NCBI RefSeq assembly: GCF_047511655.1
Contig: NC_133401.1
Span: forward strand, 12,122,001-12,186,000
Reading direction: 5' to 3'
DNA: 64,000 nucleotides
Source: Castor canadensis
Lineage: Eukaryota > Chordata > Mammalia > Rodentia > Castoridae
In this document: piece after piece, positions 42,290-53,739 of the stretch
Position numbering within the stretch: the stretch's first letter is position 1
How the letters are laid out: each line of letters begins with the position of its first letter
Program-made: the position numbers and the translations under genes
Notes under the pieces: model-generated
Told to the model about the DNA's origin: nothing
The model's database searches: none
The model's input: the letters and a program-made list of their open reading frames with translations, nothing else

Positions 42290-42790
42290 CTAATAGTTTT
42301 TGGGAGAAATTTTAGCCTCTGTTAGGTATAGGATCATGTCATCTGCAAATAGGGGTAGTTTGATTTCTTTCTTCCCTATTTGAATCCCTTTTATTTCTTG
42401 CTGCTGTGTTATGGCTCTGTTGTTGAGGTCTAGTTTTATTCCATTATGATCTGGTATGATGCAAGGAGTTATTTCAATTTTCTTAAAATTGTTGAGACTA
42501 GCTTTGTTTCCTAAAATGTGATCTATTTTGGAGAAAGTTCCATGAACTACAGAAAAAAATGTGTATTGCTGCGTTGTTGGGTGAAATACTCTGTAGATAT
42601 CAACCATGTCTATTTGGTCTAATGTGTGGAGTAGCTCTGAAGATTCTTTTTTGATCTTTTGACTGGATAACCTATCTATTGGTGACAGTGGGGCATTCAT
42701 GTTTCCTACTCTCACTTTGTTATGGTTATCTGTGCTCTTAGAACCATTAGAGTTTTTTAATGTAGTTGGGTGCCCCTGTGTTTGGTTCAT
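42290..42790 (-). pseudogene. L1 ORF2 with in-frame deletion joining endonuclease to RT active-site segment
   Basis: An uninterrupted 166-codon frame reads the endonuclease C-terminal part (IDMVDIYRVFHPTTQQYTFF ... IPDHNGIKLDLNN) and passes directly into [20 protein letters not shown] and [11 protein letters not shown], the reverse-transcriptase catalytic block. In the - strand L1 at 57831-64000 these two parts are about 1.2 kb apart. The junction lies near 42400-42435. The catalytic FADD itself is intact but without the fingers and palm it cannot be an enzyme. Confidence 0.85.
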
Positions 42791-44249
42791 ATATGTTAAG
42801 GATTGATATTATCTCTTGATGAATTGTTCCTTTAATTAATATGAAGTGATCTTCATTGTCTCTTCTGACTGATTTTAGTCTGAAGTCTACTTTTCAGATA
42901 TGTATATAGCTACTCCTATATGTTTATGGGGTCCATTTGCTTGGAAAACCTTTTTCTCCCACCCTTTGACTCTGAGCCAGGGTTTTTTTTTTTTTTTTTT
43001 TCAGTTAGATGAGTCTCTTGTAAGCAAAATATGGTTGGGTCTTGTTTTTTAACCCACTTTGCTTTTCTATGTCTTTAGATTAGGACATTGAGTGTTACAT
43101 TCAGTGTTTACATTTAGTGTTAATATTGAGAAGTACCTGTTGTGTCCAGTTATTTCAATTCATCTGTTGTTTAGTTTGACCTATTTCTTGTTTACTGGTC
43201 TGCTTGCTCAAAAGAGTTTATTCTTTCTTGAGTCTTTCTGTCTCATTCTAGTTTCTTCTTTTATATGTAAAAGTCCTTTAAGTATCTTCTGTAATGCTGG
43301 TTTTGTAGTTGCAAATTCCTTTAGTTTTTTCTTGTTGTGGAAGTTTTTAGTTTCTCCTGTAGTTAGGAAGTACAGTTTTGCTGGATAGACTAGTCTAGGT
43401 TGACAGTTGCTTTCTTTCAGGGCCTGAATTATGTGTTTCCATGACCTTCTTGTGTTTAAAGTTTGAGTTGAGACATCTACTGTTATTCTAATGGATTTGT
43501 CTTTAAATGAGATTTGCCTTTTCTCTTTTGGAGCTTTCAGTATTCTTTCTTTGTTCTATGTGCTGAGTGTTTTGATTATGATGTGTCTGAGAGTGTTTCA
43601 TTTTCAGGCCTGATGGTTTGGTGTTCTGTAGACTTCCTGGACCTGGGTGCCTCTCTGCCATTCTCTAGGTGAGGGAAGTTTTCACCTATAATTCTCTTGA
43701 ATAGGTTATCAGTGCCTTTTGTTAATAACTCCTCTCCTTTTTCTACACCCATGATTTTTAGGTTTGGTCTTTTTTATGGTGTCACAGGTATCTTGTATGT
43801 TCCACTCGTATTTTCTTAAAATTCTTTCATGATCGTTTACTGTTTAGTCTAATTCATCTACTTTGTCTTCTGATTCTCATACTCTGTTTTCAACTTGCTC
43901 CACTCTGTTTGCCAAGTTTTCAATTTAGATTTTTACTTGGCATATTGAGTTGTTTATTTTAGATTGATTATTTTTCAGGGTTTCTATATCTTTATTGATT
44001 TCCACTTTCATATCCTGGATAGTCTTCTTAATTTCTTGCTTTGTTTGTTTGTATTCTCTTTGAGCTCATTTAATTACTTATTTTCATCATCATTGGGGTC
44101 AAATACTAGCTTTTGTGTTCTTCTTTGAGGTCGTTAATAATTTTTACTAATTTTTTTGGAATTCATTATTTGTTATCTCTTCCTCTATGCAGGTGTTTAG
44201 ATCTTAGGGGTGGAATTGGCTTTTGAAGGAGAGCAATTGTCTTGCTATT

Positions 44250-45800
44250 TTATTCTGCATTGAGATTTATGCATCTGGAGTTGTTTTTGGTTAGGGTTTT
44301 AATCCCTTGTGTAACTATAGTTGGGGTTTTCAGTTTTTTACTCCTGGATCTCCAGCAGTTTTCTTAAGAGAGGGGTATGTTGGAAATATTACCTTTTGCA
44401 AGGTTCCTATTGTGGTGCAGATTACCTCTTTCCTCCCCTCAGTGTGGGTGCTGGAGTTCCTGCTTTTTGATGGGGGAGTGGGGACTCTCTTGCACTACAG
44501 TGGGGAGTGCTGGGTCTCTTGCACTGTGGGTGGCAAGTCTCTGAGCACTTGCAGAATAGTGGATTGTCACTCAGTGAAGGGGCTGGGATTCCAGCTCTTG
44601 GACAGGAGAGATGGGACTCTCCAGCAGGGAGGCAGAGTGTGAAGTGCTGGGCTTCTGTGTACCTTGTGAAGCAGTCCTTCTGGTGCTGCCTGAAGAATAG
44701 CAGGTTACAGCTTTCTTCCTGTCATGAAGAATCTGGTGTTTTTGCTCTTTAATGGGCAAGCAGGGGCTCTCCTGCTGTCAGGCACAGTGGGAAGTACTGG
44801 GTCTTTGTGTACCTTAGGGAAGCAGGACTCCTGACACCCACAAAATGGTATATTACCACTCATGGAGGAGCTGGTTTCCTGCTGTTTTTCAGGGCAGTGG
44901 GGCTCTCCTGTTGGAGGGCTTGGTGGTGTGCTGCTGAGCCTCCATAGTCTGTGGGAGGGAGGGAAGCCTCCTGGTACCAGCAGAATAGTAAAGTATGGAA
45001 CCTGTGGCTCACTTGTGTGTGTGGTTTTGGGCTCTTGGCACTGAGTAGTAAGTTGAGGGTACCCATGTGGTAGCAAAGCTGGCAGGCTTGAATTGTCTGG
45101 TGCCAGGCAGTAGAGGTCTTGGGGTCTACTTGTGTTTGGACATGGGCTTCCAGAATCCGCAGCAGCTGCTGCAGTCACAGCAGAACAAAGCCTGTAGGCA
45201 GCAGGTGTTCTGGGGAATGCTTGATAGGTGCTGGCTTCCAGGAGCACAGTACAGTGGTGCTGCAGGTAGGGGGAATCAAGCCTGTGAGCAGAGGGAGTGC
45301 TGGGGCCTGCTTGCTGGTGTGGGCTTTGGGGAGCACAGTAAATCAACTTTGTCCAGCATGGGGGACCCAAGCCTTCTGGCTTGCACCTTCTGTTGACCAT
45401 GGAGCAGCTGGAGCCCTGGATTCTGATTATGCAGGGGAACAGGTTTCCCTGGCATTTCAGGGTGAATAGTAGCAGGTTGTGTAGCAAGGGGAGTGTAGAG
45501 CTCTGAGTTCCTGTGTATGCTGGGAAGTAGGACTTAACACCAGAGTAATGAGTAATGGAGCCTGGGCTGTGTGGAGACTTCAGGTGTGGAGGATCAGGAG
45601 TATTGAGCTGTGAGTTGTTCTTGCCATTCTTCCAGTTGTTAATTGCTTCTCTATTTGTGGATTCAGAGAGGGCTTTTTTTCTCACTGGTTATGGGACCCC
45701 ATGGATGCCTTTTGGGGTCCCCTGATCTTTGTTCTTCAAGGTAGTTAGTCGCTGTTGGAGTTTAGGGATGTCAATAAACTGCCATCTTGCTTGTCTCCTC
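44250..45800 (-). promoter_or_regulatory. L1 5-prime UTR with tandem monomer-like repeats
   Basis: GC-rich compared with the L1 body. Landmarks gggactctct (44481), gggactctcc (44613), ggggctctcctg (44763) and ggggctctcctg (44899) head four related units of about 132-150 bp, each ending in cagaatag or caaaatgg. Further out, aacaaagcctgt (45184), aatcaagcctgt (45274) and acccaagcctt (45365) mark a second, 90-bp periodicity. By analogy with mouse L1, such monomers could carry promoter activity; this is inference. Confidence 0.7.
44705..45685 (-). other. 326-codon open frame in the L1 5-prime UTR
   Basis: Runs in the sense direction of its L1 with no stop for 981 nt, starting MRKKALSESTNREAINNW. 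The rest is rich in Pro, Ser, His and Thr with no recognised domain. Its internal similarity follows the tandem UTR units. It may be only the result of low stop density in GC-rich repeats. No evidence of translation. Confidence 0.3.
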
Positions 45801-46009
45801 AGGGGGTTGCTTTAAATGTTAAATATATTTTGACCTGCCCATCTTCACTGAAATATACTTCTCTCATAATTGGAGTGGAAAAATAAGATAAAACTTTTTA
45901 AAAATAAAGAATGCATTGAACCTCCTTCCTAATGTTTCATTGAGAAAGAGCAATAAACCCATACATTACTAAAGTGTTATGAAGACTTCCTTTAGCCTGA
46001 GGGTTACTT
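45801..46009. other. Pseudogene intron 6 remainder
   Basis: AT-rich sequence with no recognised repeat between the L1 host end and a B1 unit. Confidence 0.4.
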
Positions 46010-46133
46010 TTTGTTTATCTTTTGGAGACAGAGTCTCATTGTGTAGTGCAGGCTGGCCTCAAACTCACAAGCTTCCTGCTTGTGCCTCTGGAGTGCTGGG
46101 ATTACAGATGTGTACTATTACTCAGGGGGCAGG
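46010..46133 (-). mobile_element. B1-type SINE monomer
   Basis: agacagagtctcattgtgta ... ctgggattacagatgtgtac. It ends about 80 bp before pseudogene exon 7. Confidence 0.85.
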
Positions 46134-46213
46134 TAACTTTTTGGGTGACTTTGTTGAGCCTGCTGTGATGGGTATTCACTGACATGCCTTCTCCCACATC
46201 CTCACCATCTCAG

Positions 46214-46388
46214 AGAAAGTCCAGGCAAAGATTGACAGAGTGATTGGTCAACACCATCTTCCAGGTCTAGAAGATTGGGTAAAAAAGCCTTATACAGATG
46301 CTGTGATCCATACAGTGATATTGTCCCAATTGGGATTCCTCATTGGTTCATGCAGGACACACACTTCCAGGAATATTTTATCCTGCAG
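46214..46388 (+). pseudogene. CYP2 pseudogene exon 7
   Basis: About 175 nt against 188. It reads [20 protein letters not shown] and [11 protein letters not shown], then loses about a dozen bases over the ExxR region (ValIle-Leu then PIGIPHW-like in another frame) and reaches [11 protein letters not shown]. The donor GT has become GA. It lies 14.3 kb from exon 6 because of the L1 block between them. Confidence 0.88.
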
Positions 46389-46647
46389 GACCCCAGAATC
46401 TTGGATGGAGGGTGCTATCTTCCCGTGATTTTATGATAGTTCATGTTTTTGTCACTGGGCTACAAGGAAGATTGTATTTTGAGATCTTTATGAGGGGAGG
46501 GAGATTTTGGAAATATGAAATTTCTCCCCCTTCTTTTATATTCTATTTTATTATATGCTAGACATTGTTTTGTCAAAAAAGGACCATATACCTACTAGGA
46601 ACATGTTATATGATGGCTCTGTACCTGTCTTTTCTTTTAAAGAAGTT

Positions 46648-46735
46648 TTTTTTGGTGGCACTTGGATTTGAACTCAAGTTCAAATCCTTGGCAGGCACTC
46701 TACCACACTTGAACTTTGCCCATGGCACTTTGTAC
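46648..46735 (-). mobile_element. ID-type SINE
   Basis: ttggtggcacttggatttga, then ggcaggcactctaccacact. It contains an internal duplication of the ctcaagttcaaat segment. Confidence 0.75.
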
Positions 46736-46744
46736 TTTATCTTA

Positions 46745-49700
46745 TTATTTTAATAATTTTGTTGTATTTTTGAGTTAGTACTCATTAATAATATGAGGGG
46801 GTTTCATTGTGGTAATTCCACATATGTGTACCTTGTACTTTGATCAATTCACCCCCTGCATTATCTGCCAGGTTGGTTTCACTGTGCTGTGTTCACCCCT
46901 CAGTAAGGTATATACCCCTATTTACCCTTCAGTATCCTTGTATCTTTTCCTTTCCCCTACCTTTCCCATTGATGTCCCTCAGACCATCCCCCATTCACAT
47001 TCATGTCCCAATACCATCATTGTCATCACCATCACAATCACCATCATGAATCATCATTTTAGTTCTAGGCTTCAAAAGTTGGCAAAGAATAGATAATTTT
47101 TTTTGTCAGTAATGGGGTTTGAACTCAGGGCCACATGTTTGCTAGGCATGCCCTGTACCACTTGAGTGACTCCACCAGCCCTGATATTTGTATTTTGAGC
47201 TTGGCTTATCTAACTCAACATGATGATCTCCAGTTCTACACATTTCCTGCTGACATAATTTCATTTTTCTTTCTGGCTGAATAATACTATTTCATGGTAT
47301 CAATATATACCATATTTTCCTTATTCACATATTCGTTGTTGGAAGCTTCAGCCTATTCTACAGTTTAGCAATCATGAACAGAGCTGCAATTAGCATGGGT
47401 ACTCAGGTATCTTTCTTGTACACTAATTTACACTTCTGGAGATAATGTCCAAAAGTGGTATGGTGGTGTCATAAGGTAAGTCTAATTTTACATTTTGAGA
47501 AAACTCTCTACTGGTTTCCATAGCAGTTGCTATGTTTACATTCTTTTCAACAGTGTATGAGGGTTCCTTTCCCCCACATTCTCATCTGCATTTGTTTGTT
47601 TTCTTGATGATTGCCAATCTGATTGGAGTGAGATAGTGAGATGGAATCTTAGTGGTTGTTGATTTTATTTGCCCTCATAGATAAGGATGTTGAACATTTC
47701 TTTACGTATACATTATCCACTTGAATTTCTTTCAGTGAGAAATGTCAACAGACAGCTGAACAGAATGTGCACTGTCCTTTTAGCACTCATTGGATTATTT
47801 GTTTTTGGCTGTTTCGTTTTTTGAGCTCTTTGTGTATTCTGTATATTAACCCTTATCTCTTGAATAGCTGGGGAAGACTTTCACTGATTCTGTGGGTTAT
47901 CTCTTCAGTCTCATAACTGGTTATTTTTTGACATGAAGAAACTTTAAAATTTTATGCAATTCCATTTGTCAATTCTTAGTCTTATTTCCTGGGCAGTTGG
48001 AGTCCTATTGGGAAAATAAATCTCTATGTCTATATTTTCCAGAGTTTTCCCTATTTTTTCCTGTAGTACCTTCAAAGTTTCAGGTCTTATGTTAAGATCT
48101 TTGATCCATTTCAGCCTGATTTTTGTACAGGAGAAGAGATTGGGGTCTTGCTTCAGTGTTATGCATGTAGATAAACCATTTTGCTCAGCACCATTCATTG
48201 AAGAGGATGTGTGTTTATGGCTTCTTTGTCAAAGATCAGATGAGTGTAGTTGTGTGCTTTTATTTCTGGGTTTTCTTTGTGTTTCATTGATCTTTGTGCT
48301 TATTCTTGTGCCTTGCTCTTTTGTTATTATGGCTGTGTAGTATAATTTGAAGTTCAGCATCATGATATCTCTGGTGTTTCTCTTTTTGCTCAGAATTACT
48401 TATGCTATTCAGGGTCTTTCATTCTTCAATATGAATCGCAGAATTGCTTTAAGTATTTCTGTGAACCATGATATTGGAATTTTAATGAGTGTTGCATTGG
48501 ATCTGTAGAATGATTTTGGTAGTTTAGCCATTTTCACAATATTCATGAACATGGGAGGTCTTTCAATTCTTATGTCTTCTTCAATTTCTGAATGGTTTTG
48601 TAGTTTTAATTTTAGAGATCTTTCTTTTTCTTTGTTAGGTTTATACTTAAGTATTTTTTTGAGACTGTTGTGAATGGAATTGTTTTCCTGATTTCTTTCT
48701 CAACTTGTTCATTGTTGGTATACAGAAAAGCTGCTGATTTTTGTATGCTGCGACATTTCTTAAAGTGTCAGATCTAGTCTTTTGTGTCATCTTTAAGTTC
48801 TTCTAAATATAGAGTCATAATATCTTCAAATATGAATAATTGGAATACTAACTTCCCTATTTGAATCCCTTTTATTTCTTTTTCTTGTCTTCTTGATCTA
48901 GCTAAGAATTCCAGAACTACATTGAACAGGAGTGGGGAGACTGGAAACCCTTGTCTCATTCCTGTCATGAGAGGAAATGATTTTGGTTTTCCTCATGTAG
49001 TATGATGTTGGCTTTGGGCTTTATTATGTTAAAGTACATTCCTTCTATTCCTACTTTCTTTAGAGTTTATATCATGACAGGATGTTGAATTTTGTCAAAG
49101 GCATTTTCTGCATCAATTATCTTTTTTTTTTTATTCTTGAGTCTGTTTATATGCTGTATGACATTTGTTGATCTTTGCATGTTGGACTATCCTTACATAC
49201 TGTGGATGAAACCAACTTGTTCATGGTGTATTATCATTTTGATGTGCTGTTGAATTTGGTTTGCAAGTATTTTATTGAGAAGTTTTTCATCTAAGTTCAT
49301 TAAGAGATTAGTCTATAATTCTCTTTTATTTGTTGTGTCCTTGTCCTGTTTATGAATGAGTGTAATAGTGGCTCCAGAGGATGAGTTTGGTAGTGTTTCT
49401 TCCATTTCTATTTCATAGAAGAGATTGAGCAATATTACTGTTAGTTTTTCTTTAATGGACTGGTAAAATTTGGAGGTGAATCCATCAGATCTTTAGTTTT
49501 TGTTTGTTGGGACATTATTAGTGCTTCAACATTATTGCTTGTAATAGACCTATTTAAGTGGTTTATATCCTCTTGGTACAATTTTTTTATCCATTTATTC
49601 TAGATTTTCCAGTTTATTTTCAAGGTATTCTCTCATGATCTTGATCTTAAAGGATTTGTTGTGATGTACCCTTTTTCATCTCTATTTTTATTAATTTGGA

Positions 49701-52170
49701 TATTTTCTCTACTCTTTTTGGTAAGATTGTTTAAGTGTTTATCAATCTTATTTATCATTTTGATGGTCCAACCTTTTGTTTCATTTATTCTCTGTATATT
49801 TTTGTTTCTATTTCATTATTTTTGGTCTCGCTTTTTTATTATTTCTTTCCATCTGCTAATTTTGGAATTGGCTCCTTTGTGTTTTTTTAGAAACTTGAGG
49901 TACATCTTTAGGGTATTTAAGATCTGTCTGTTTTTTGGTGTAAGTGCTCATAGCTGTAAAGTTTCCTCTTTGACTTGTTTTTGTTATGTCTTATAGGTTC
50001 TAGTAGGAACATTTTCATTAGATTCTAGGAACTTTTTGATTTCCCCACTTACTTCTTCAATGATCCATTGTCATGCAACAATGTGTTGTTCAGTCTCCAT
50101 GTGTTTTGAATATTTTATGCAGTTTCTTTTGCTGTAGATTTTTAGTTTTATTTCATTGTGTTCTGAAAGAAATAATTTCAACTTTCTTTGTGTCCTAAAA
50201 TACAATCTATTTGGAGAAAGTTCCATGGGCTGGTGAGAAGAATGTGTATTGTGCTATAGCTGGATGAAATATTCTGTAGATATCTATCAGGTCCATTTGC
50301 TCTATTATGTCAATTAATTCTGAGTTTCTTTGTTAATTTTTTTGTCTAGATGACATATGAATTGGAAAGAGTGGCATATTGAAGTCTCCTATTATTGTGT
50401 TGGACTGTATCTGTGCTTTTGAGTCTAGTATTTTTTTTTAAATGTAGTTGGGTGCAGTGACATTTGGTGCATATAAGTTAAGAATTATTATTTCCTCTTG
50501 ATGTATTGTCCCTTTATTAATATGAAGTGACCTTTTTGTCTTTTCTGACTAATTTTTGTCTGAAGTCTTCTTTGTGAGATAGGAGTATAGCCATTTCCTG
50601 ATTTGGGGGTACATTTTCTCAGAAAATATTTTTCTACACTTCCACTCTAAGCCAATGTTTGTCTTTATCAGTGAGATGCATTTCTTGTAACCAACAAATG
50701 GTAGGGTCTTGCTTTTTATTCCAACTCACCACCCTATGTCTTGTGATTGAGAAGATGTGGTTTAAGAATGAATTCTGAAAGGCAGGTTTTGTGGTGATGG
50801 CAGGTAAAAGAAAGCACAGCAAAAGAGAAAATATCCAAGAGTAAAAAAATACCCAACTTAGATGCACAGAAAAAAATACAGCAAGTGAATACAATCCTTA
50901 CACATCCAAAACTTTACAATGACAAAAACATTAGAAAAATTCAGAATTTTCTAATTCTCTCCTGAATAGTTTTTTTCCTCCCTCAGTGTGCAAGTATTTC
51001 AGTCCCACTAAGTGACAGTGCAGTCTGACACTGACTCTGGAATGGTGTCTGTTCACAGCCTGGTGCTCCTTTTCCAGTTGGGGTTGGCAGACATTTGGAG
51101 AGAAGGAGAATTTGAAGCTCTAAATATAATCTCTGGTGAAGGCTTCTGAAGTTTGGACCCTGAAAGTTCCAGTCTCACACCATACCCCCCTTTAATCTTC
51201 AAAGCCTACCTTCTCTTCCAAGCCCCCCACAATGCACAGCTGTTGTAATCTGGGTGCAGCCCTTTGTCACATATCTGCTGTGGTGGTATACTTCTGCAGT
51301 GAGACAGGAAGTGCAGCAAGGCAGCTCAGGGCAAATATGCACACCAGTGTGATTTCTTAGGTGGAGTTGTGGTTGGCAGTAGTGCTCGGCTATTGCTAAG
51401 GGCTCTATCCTTAGTTGAGTGGGGATTTCTATTCAGATGGGTCCACTGCCTGTTTTCCTCCCACATGCATTGGACCCTCCTCAGCAGCTTCTGTGCTCTG
51501 GGCCATAAGCCAGGTGGCTTCTTTGACCTGGGCCACTTGTTGTGCTTCCCTACTCTGAAACCCAGGCTGTTTCTCTGCCTGGGCCATGTGGATCCTTGTT
51601 ATTGGTATTTTTTTGGTGTGCTCATGAGATGCTAACTGTTTAAAAGGATTTCAGCACCAAATTTCTCATCAGATGTTCAGGGAATCAATTTAAATAAAAG
51701 GTGTTCAATGTAATGTGTCCACAAGAATGCTGGTGGTATCTCTCTGTCACTATCTTGCCCTGAAAGTCAGAAGGGAGCACTGGTCAGCTTCTGTCTACTG
51801 GCTGGGGCAAGGCTTGGCAACCTGCTCTTAGTGCCCCATGCAGCTGTTTTGTTCACAGGGTGGTCCACATGCATGACTCTTGCTGAAAGCAAATCAAACC
51901 AGAATAGTAAAAACAAAACAAAATAACAACAAAAAAACCCAACAAAATAAATGAATCTGGACTGGGAGAGGTGATGAAGGGAGGGGATCCAAGCTTGTGG
52001 TGAACTTGTGCTTTTAGAGATCATGCTAGAGTTCAGTATTTCTTGATTTCTGTAACTACTTTCTGTCCTTATACTTATTTCCATTTTATCTTACTAACTT
52101 GCCTACCTCTCCTTGTACCCACATACCAGAGTGTCTGGTGTCTGATAGCTATCTGCCATCTTGGAAAAAC
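46745..52170 (-). mobile_element. LINE-1, older, lacking ORF1
   Basis: 3-prime UTR at 46745-47200, broken ORF2 through about 50790, then directly 5-prime UTR-like sequence ending gccatcttgga near 52165 (reverse of the ccaagatggc L1 start). About 1 kb expected for ORF1 is missing between 50790 and 50850. More diverged from the other copies than they are from each other. It fills most of pseudogene intron 7. Confidence 0.75.
47097..47185 (-). mobile_element. ID-type SINE inserted in the L1 3-prime UTR
   Basis: T-run, tggggtttgaactcagggcc, gtaccacttgagtgactcca. Confidence 0.88.
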
Positions 52171-52179
52171 CCCTGCTTT

Positions 52180-52418
52180 TGTTATTTATTTTTTGAGATT
52201 GGGTCCCCCTTTATGCCGGGAGGCTTGTACTGTGATCCTCCTATTTACATTTCCCATGTTGTTGGAATGACAGGTATGTATTACCATGCCAGGTTTTTTA
52301 TTGGTTGAGTTGGGTATCTTGTGAACTTTTTGCCCAGGCTGGCCTCCAACTGCCATCCTCCCAATTTCCACCTTCCAAGTAGCTTAGATAACAAGTTTCA
52401 ACCACTGTACTTGAATGT
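52180..52418 (-). mobile_element. Two B1-like units in tandem (composite SINE without clear ID)
   Basis: First unit ends ggaatgacaggtatgtatta, second runs tcttgtgaactttttgccca ... agataacaagtttcaaccac. Same two-B1 arrangement as in the trimeric SINEs. Confidence 0.75.
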
Positions 52419-52419
52419 G

Positions 52420-52690
52420 TTTTCTTTTTTAAAAAGCTATTTCCTCATCTTCTCTATCTTCCTTTTCCATGAGAAGGTGTTTACAGTATGATCATTACTT
52501 TGATTTCACATGATCAAATGCTCCATAATATACACACACAAGAATGTCAGTTCATAGTATACATATTACTTTGCAACTTGTGTATTCCATGTGTTATATC
52601 TCTTTCCATGTATGTCTTTATACTCATACCAACACATTTTACAACTTATTTCTTATTTTATGCATCTATGTGGTTCCCCATTTATAATTT
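52420..52690. other. Pseudogene intron 7, AT-rich, nothing recognised
   Basis: No gene or clear repeat family. Confidence 0.35.
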
Positions 52691-52691
52691 A

Positions 52692-52780
52692 CATTTTTTT
52701 GCTGTACTAGTGTTTGAACTCAGAGCCCCGAATTTGCTAGGCAAGTGCTCTACCACTTGAGCCATTCCCCATCCCTCTTT
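52692..52780 (-). mobile_element. ID-type SINE
   Basis: tagtgtttgaactcagagcc, gtgctctaccacttgagcca. Confidence 0.88.
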
Positions 52781-52784
52781 TTAT

Positions 52785-53231
52785 AATTCAGCAGTTGTGT
52801 ATCTTTAGGTCAATGCCTATGGTTCTAGTTCATTGCCTACTATAGTGGCATATGTTCCTGAAGTGGATGTATCAATGCAATGATATTCATGTTATAAAAT
52901 CACCCAATGGGCTCCAGTTCATCATATTTGATTCTAGCCCTAATGCTTGACTTGCATTCTTAGAAGTCTTGCTGAGTCTGATGTGGACCCATGATTGAAG
53001 GATCCTAGAGAAGTCCATAGAGTCTTACAGAAAGAGGGACCAGGGTGGTCAGTAAAGATCCCCAGAAGGCTCAGGTCACAGCTATTAATGAAACAGAGCA
53101 GAATTATTTCAATATTTTATCAACTAACTGCAGATTAATACAGTGGGTAAAGTTCACTATCAGGTGTGGATCTAACATGATGTATTCAGTCACACTTCAT
53201 TGTTAACCTCTTGGTTTTGATGGCCCCTTAG
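52785..53231 (+). other. Pseudogene intron 7 end
   Basis: No repeat recognised. It ends in ccccttag, still a valid acceptor for the exon 8 relic. Confidence 0.4.
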
Positions 53232-53372
53232 GACACCATCATGTACCCTGTTATGATCTCTGTCCTTCCTGATCACATCACTTTAAGAAGCCGGACATCT
53301 TCTATCCTAGGCACTTCCTGGATGCAGAAATCAACTTCAGAAAGCAGAAAGCCTTTATCCCATTCTCCATGG
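53232..53372 (+). pseudogene. CYP2 pseudogene exon 8
   Basis: About 141 nt against 142, acceptor cttag, donor GTAAGA. It starts [15 protein letters not shown]. After a frame change, [18 protein letters not shown] and KAFIPFSMG match the intact [16 protein letters not shown] and FIPFSIG. No exon 9 is visible in the 10.6 kb that follow. Confidence 0.88.
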
Positions 53373-53739
53373 GTAAGAAGTGCCCGTCTTCCCTATGAGA
53401 GTCTTCTGTGTGACTTTCTCTGTGTTTCCACATCAAACACTGTATGGAAAAAATGAGGATCCTGGGTGAATGATAAAAGAAAAAAATCTATGATGTCAAA
53501 GACAGTGTGAGGGGGAAGGAAAGAGAGGAGAAATGATTGTGATTGGAAAGAAAATGGAGACTGTGTTGGTGAAGGAGATAACATGAAACACCCTCCCCCA
53601 CACCTAAGGGAATAAATGATCTGTTATTGAGCACCTGCTTTGTGCCAAAAACTGGGTAAGTCATTTTCATTTTTTGATTAAAGTATGAACAACCATTATT
53701 TTTTCTCTAATTTTTAAGCAAACAAGAAAGTAGTAGAGG

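Larger units (their letters stand above)
32568..45800 (-). mobile_element. LINE-1 (host), split by a younger + strand L1
   Basis: Two pieces of one - strand L1: 32568-34690 (3-prime UTR and ORF2 C-terminal part) and 42141-45800 (rest of ORF2, ORF1 and 5-prime UTR ending ccatcttgcttgtctcctc). Joining across the insertion restores the usual L1 text ...ccaaggtactttattg... The element is about 5.8 kb without the insert, short because most of the reverse transcriptase is deleted. Pieces of ORF1 (about 43000-44200) are present but broken. Confidence 0.9.
28267..53372 (+). pseudogene. Tandem CYP2B-like P450 pseudogene, exons 1-8 recognisable
   Basis: Eight exon relics in the right order and orientation align one-to-one with the intact gene upstream: about 28267-28437, 28947-29110, 29200-29349, 29936-30093, 30659-30834, 31775-31911, 46214-46388 and 53232-53372. 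Lesions include a stop at codon 21, a TGA at codon 2 of exon 2, a 1-nt insertion in exon 2, adjacent TGA and TAG plus a later TGA in exon 3, in-frame stops in exon 5, net deletions in exons 4-8, and damaged splice sites at exons 2, 5 and 7. Exon 9 is not seen before the window end. Exons 1-3 look CYP2B-like. Exons 7-8 have drifted enough that another CYP2 subfamily cannot be excluded. Introns 6 and 7 are swollen by L1 insertions. Confidence 0.93.
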
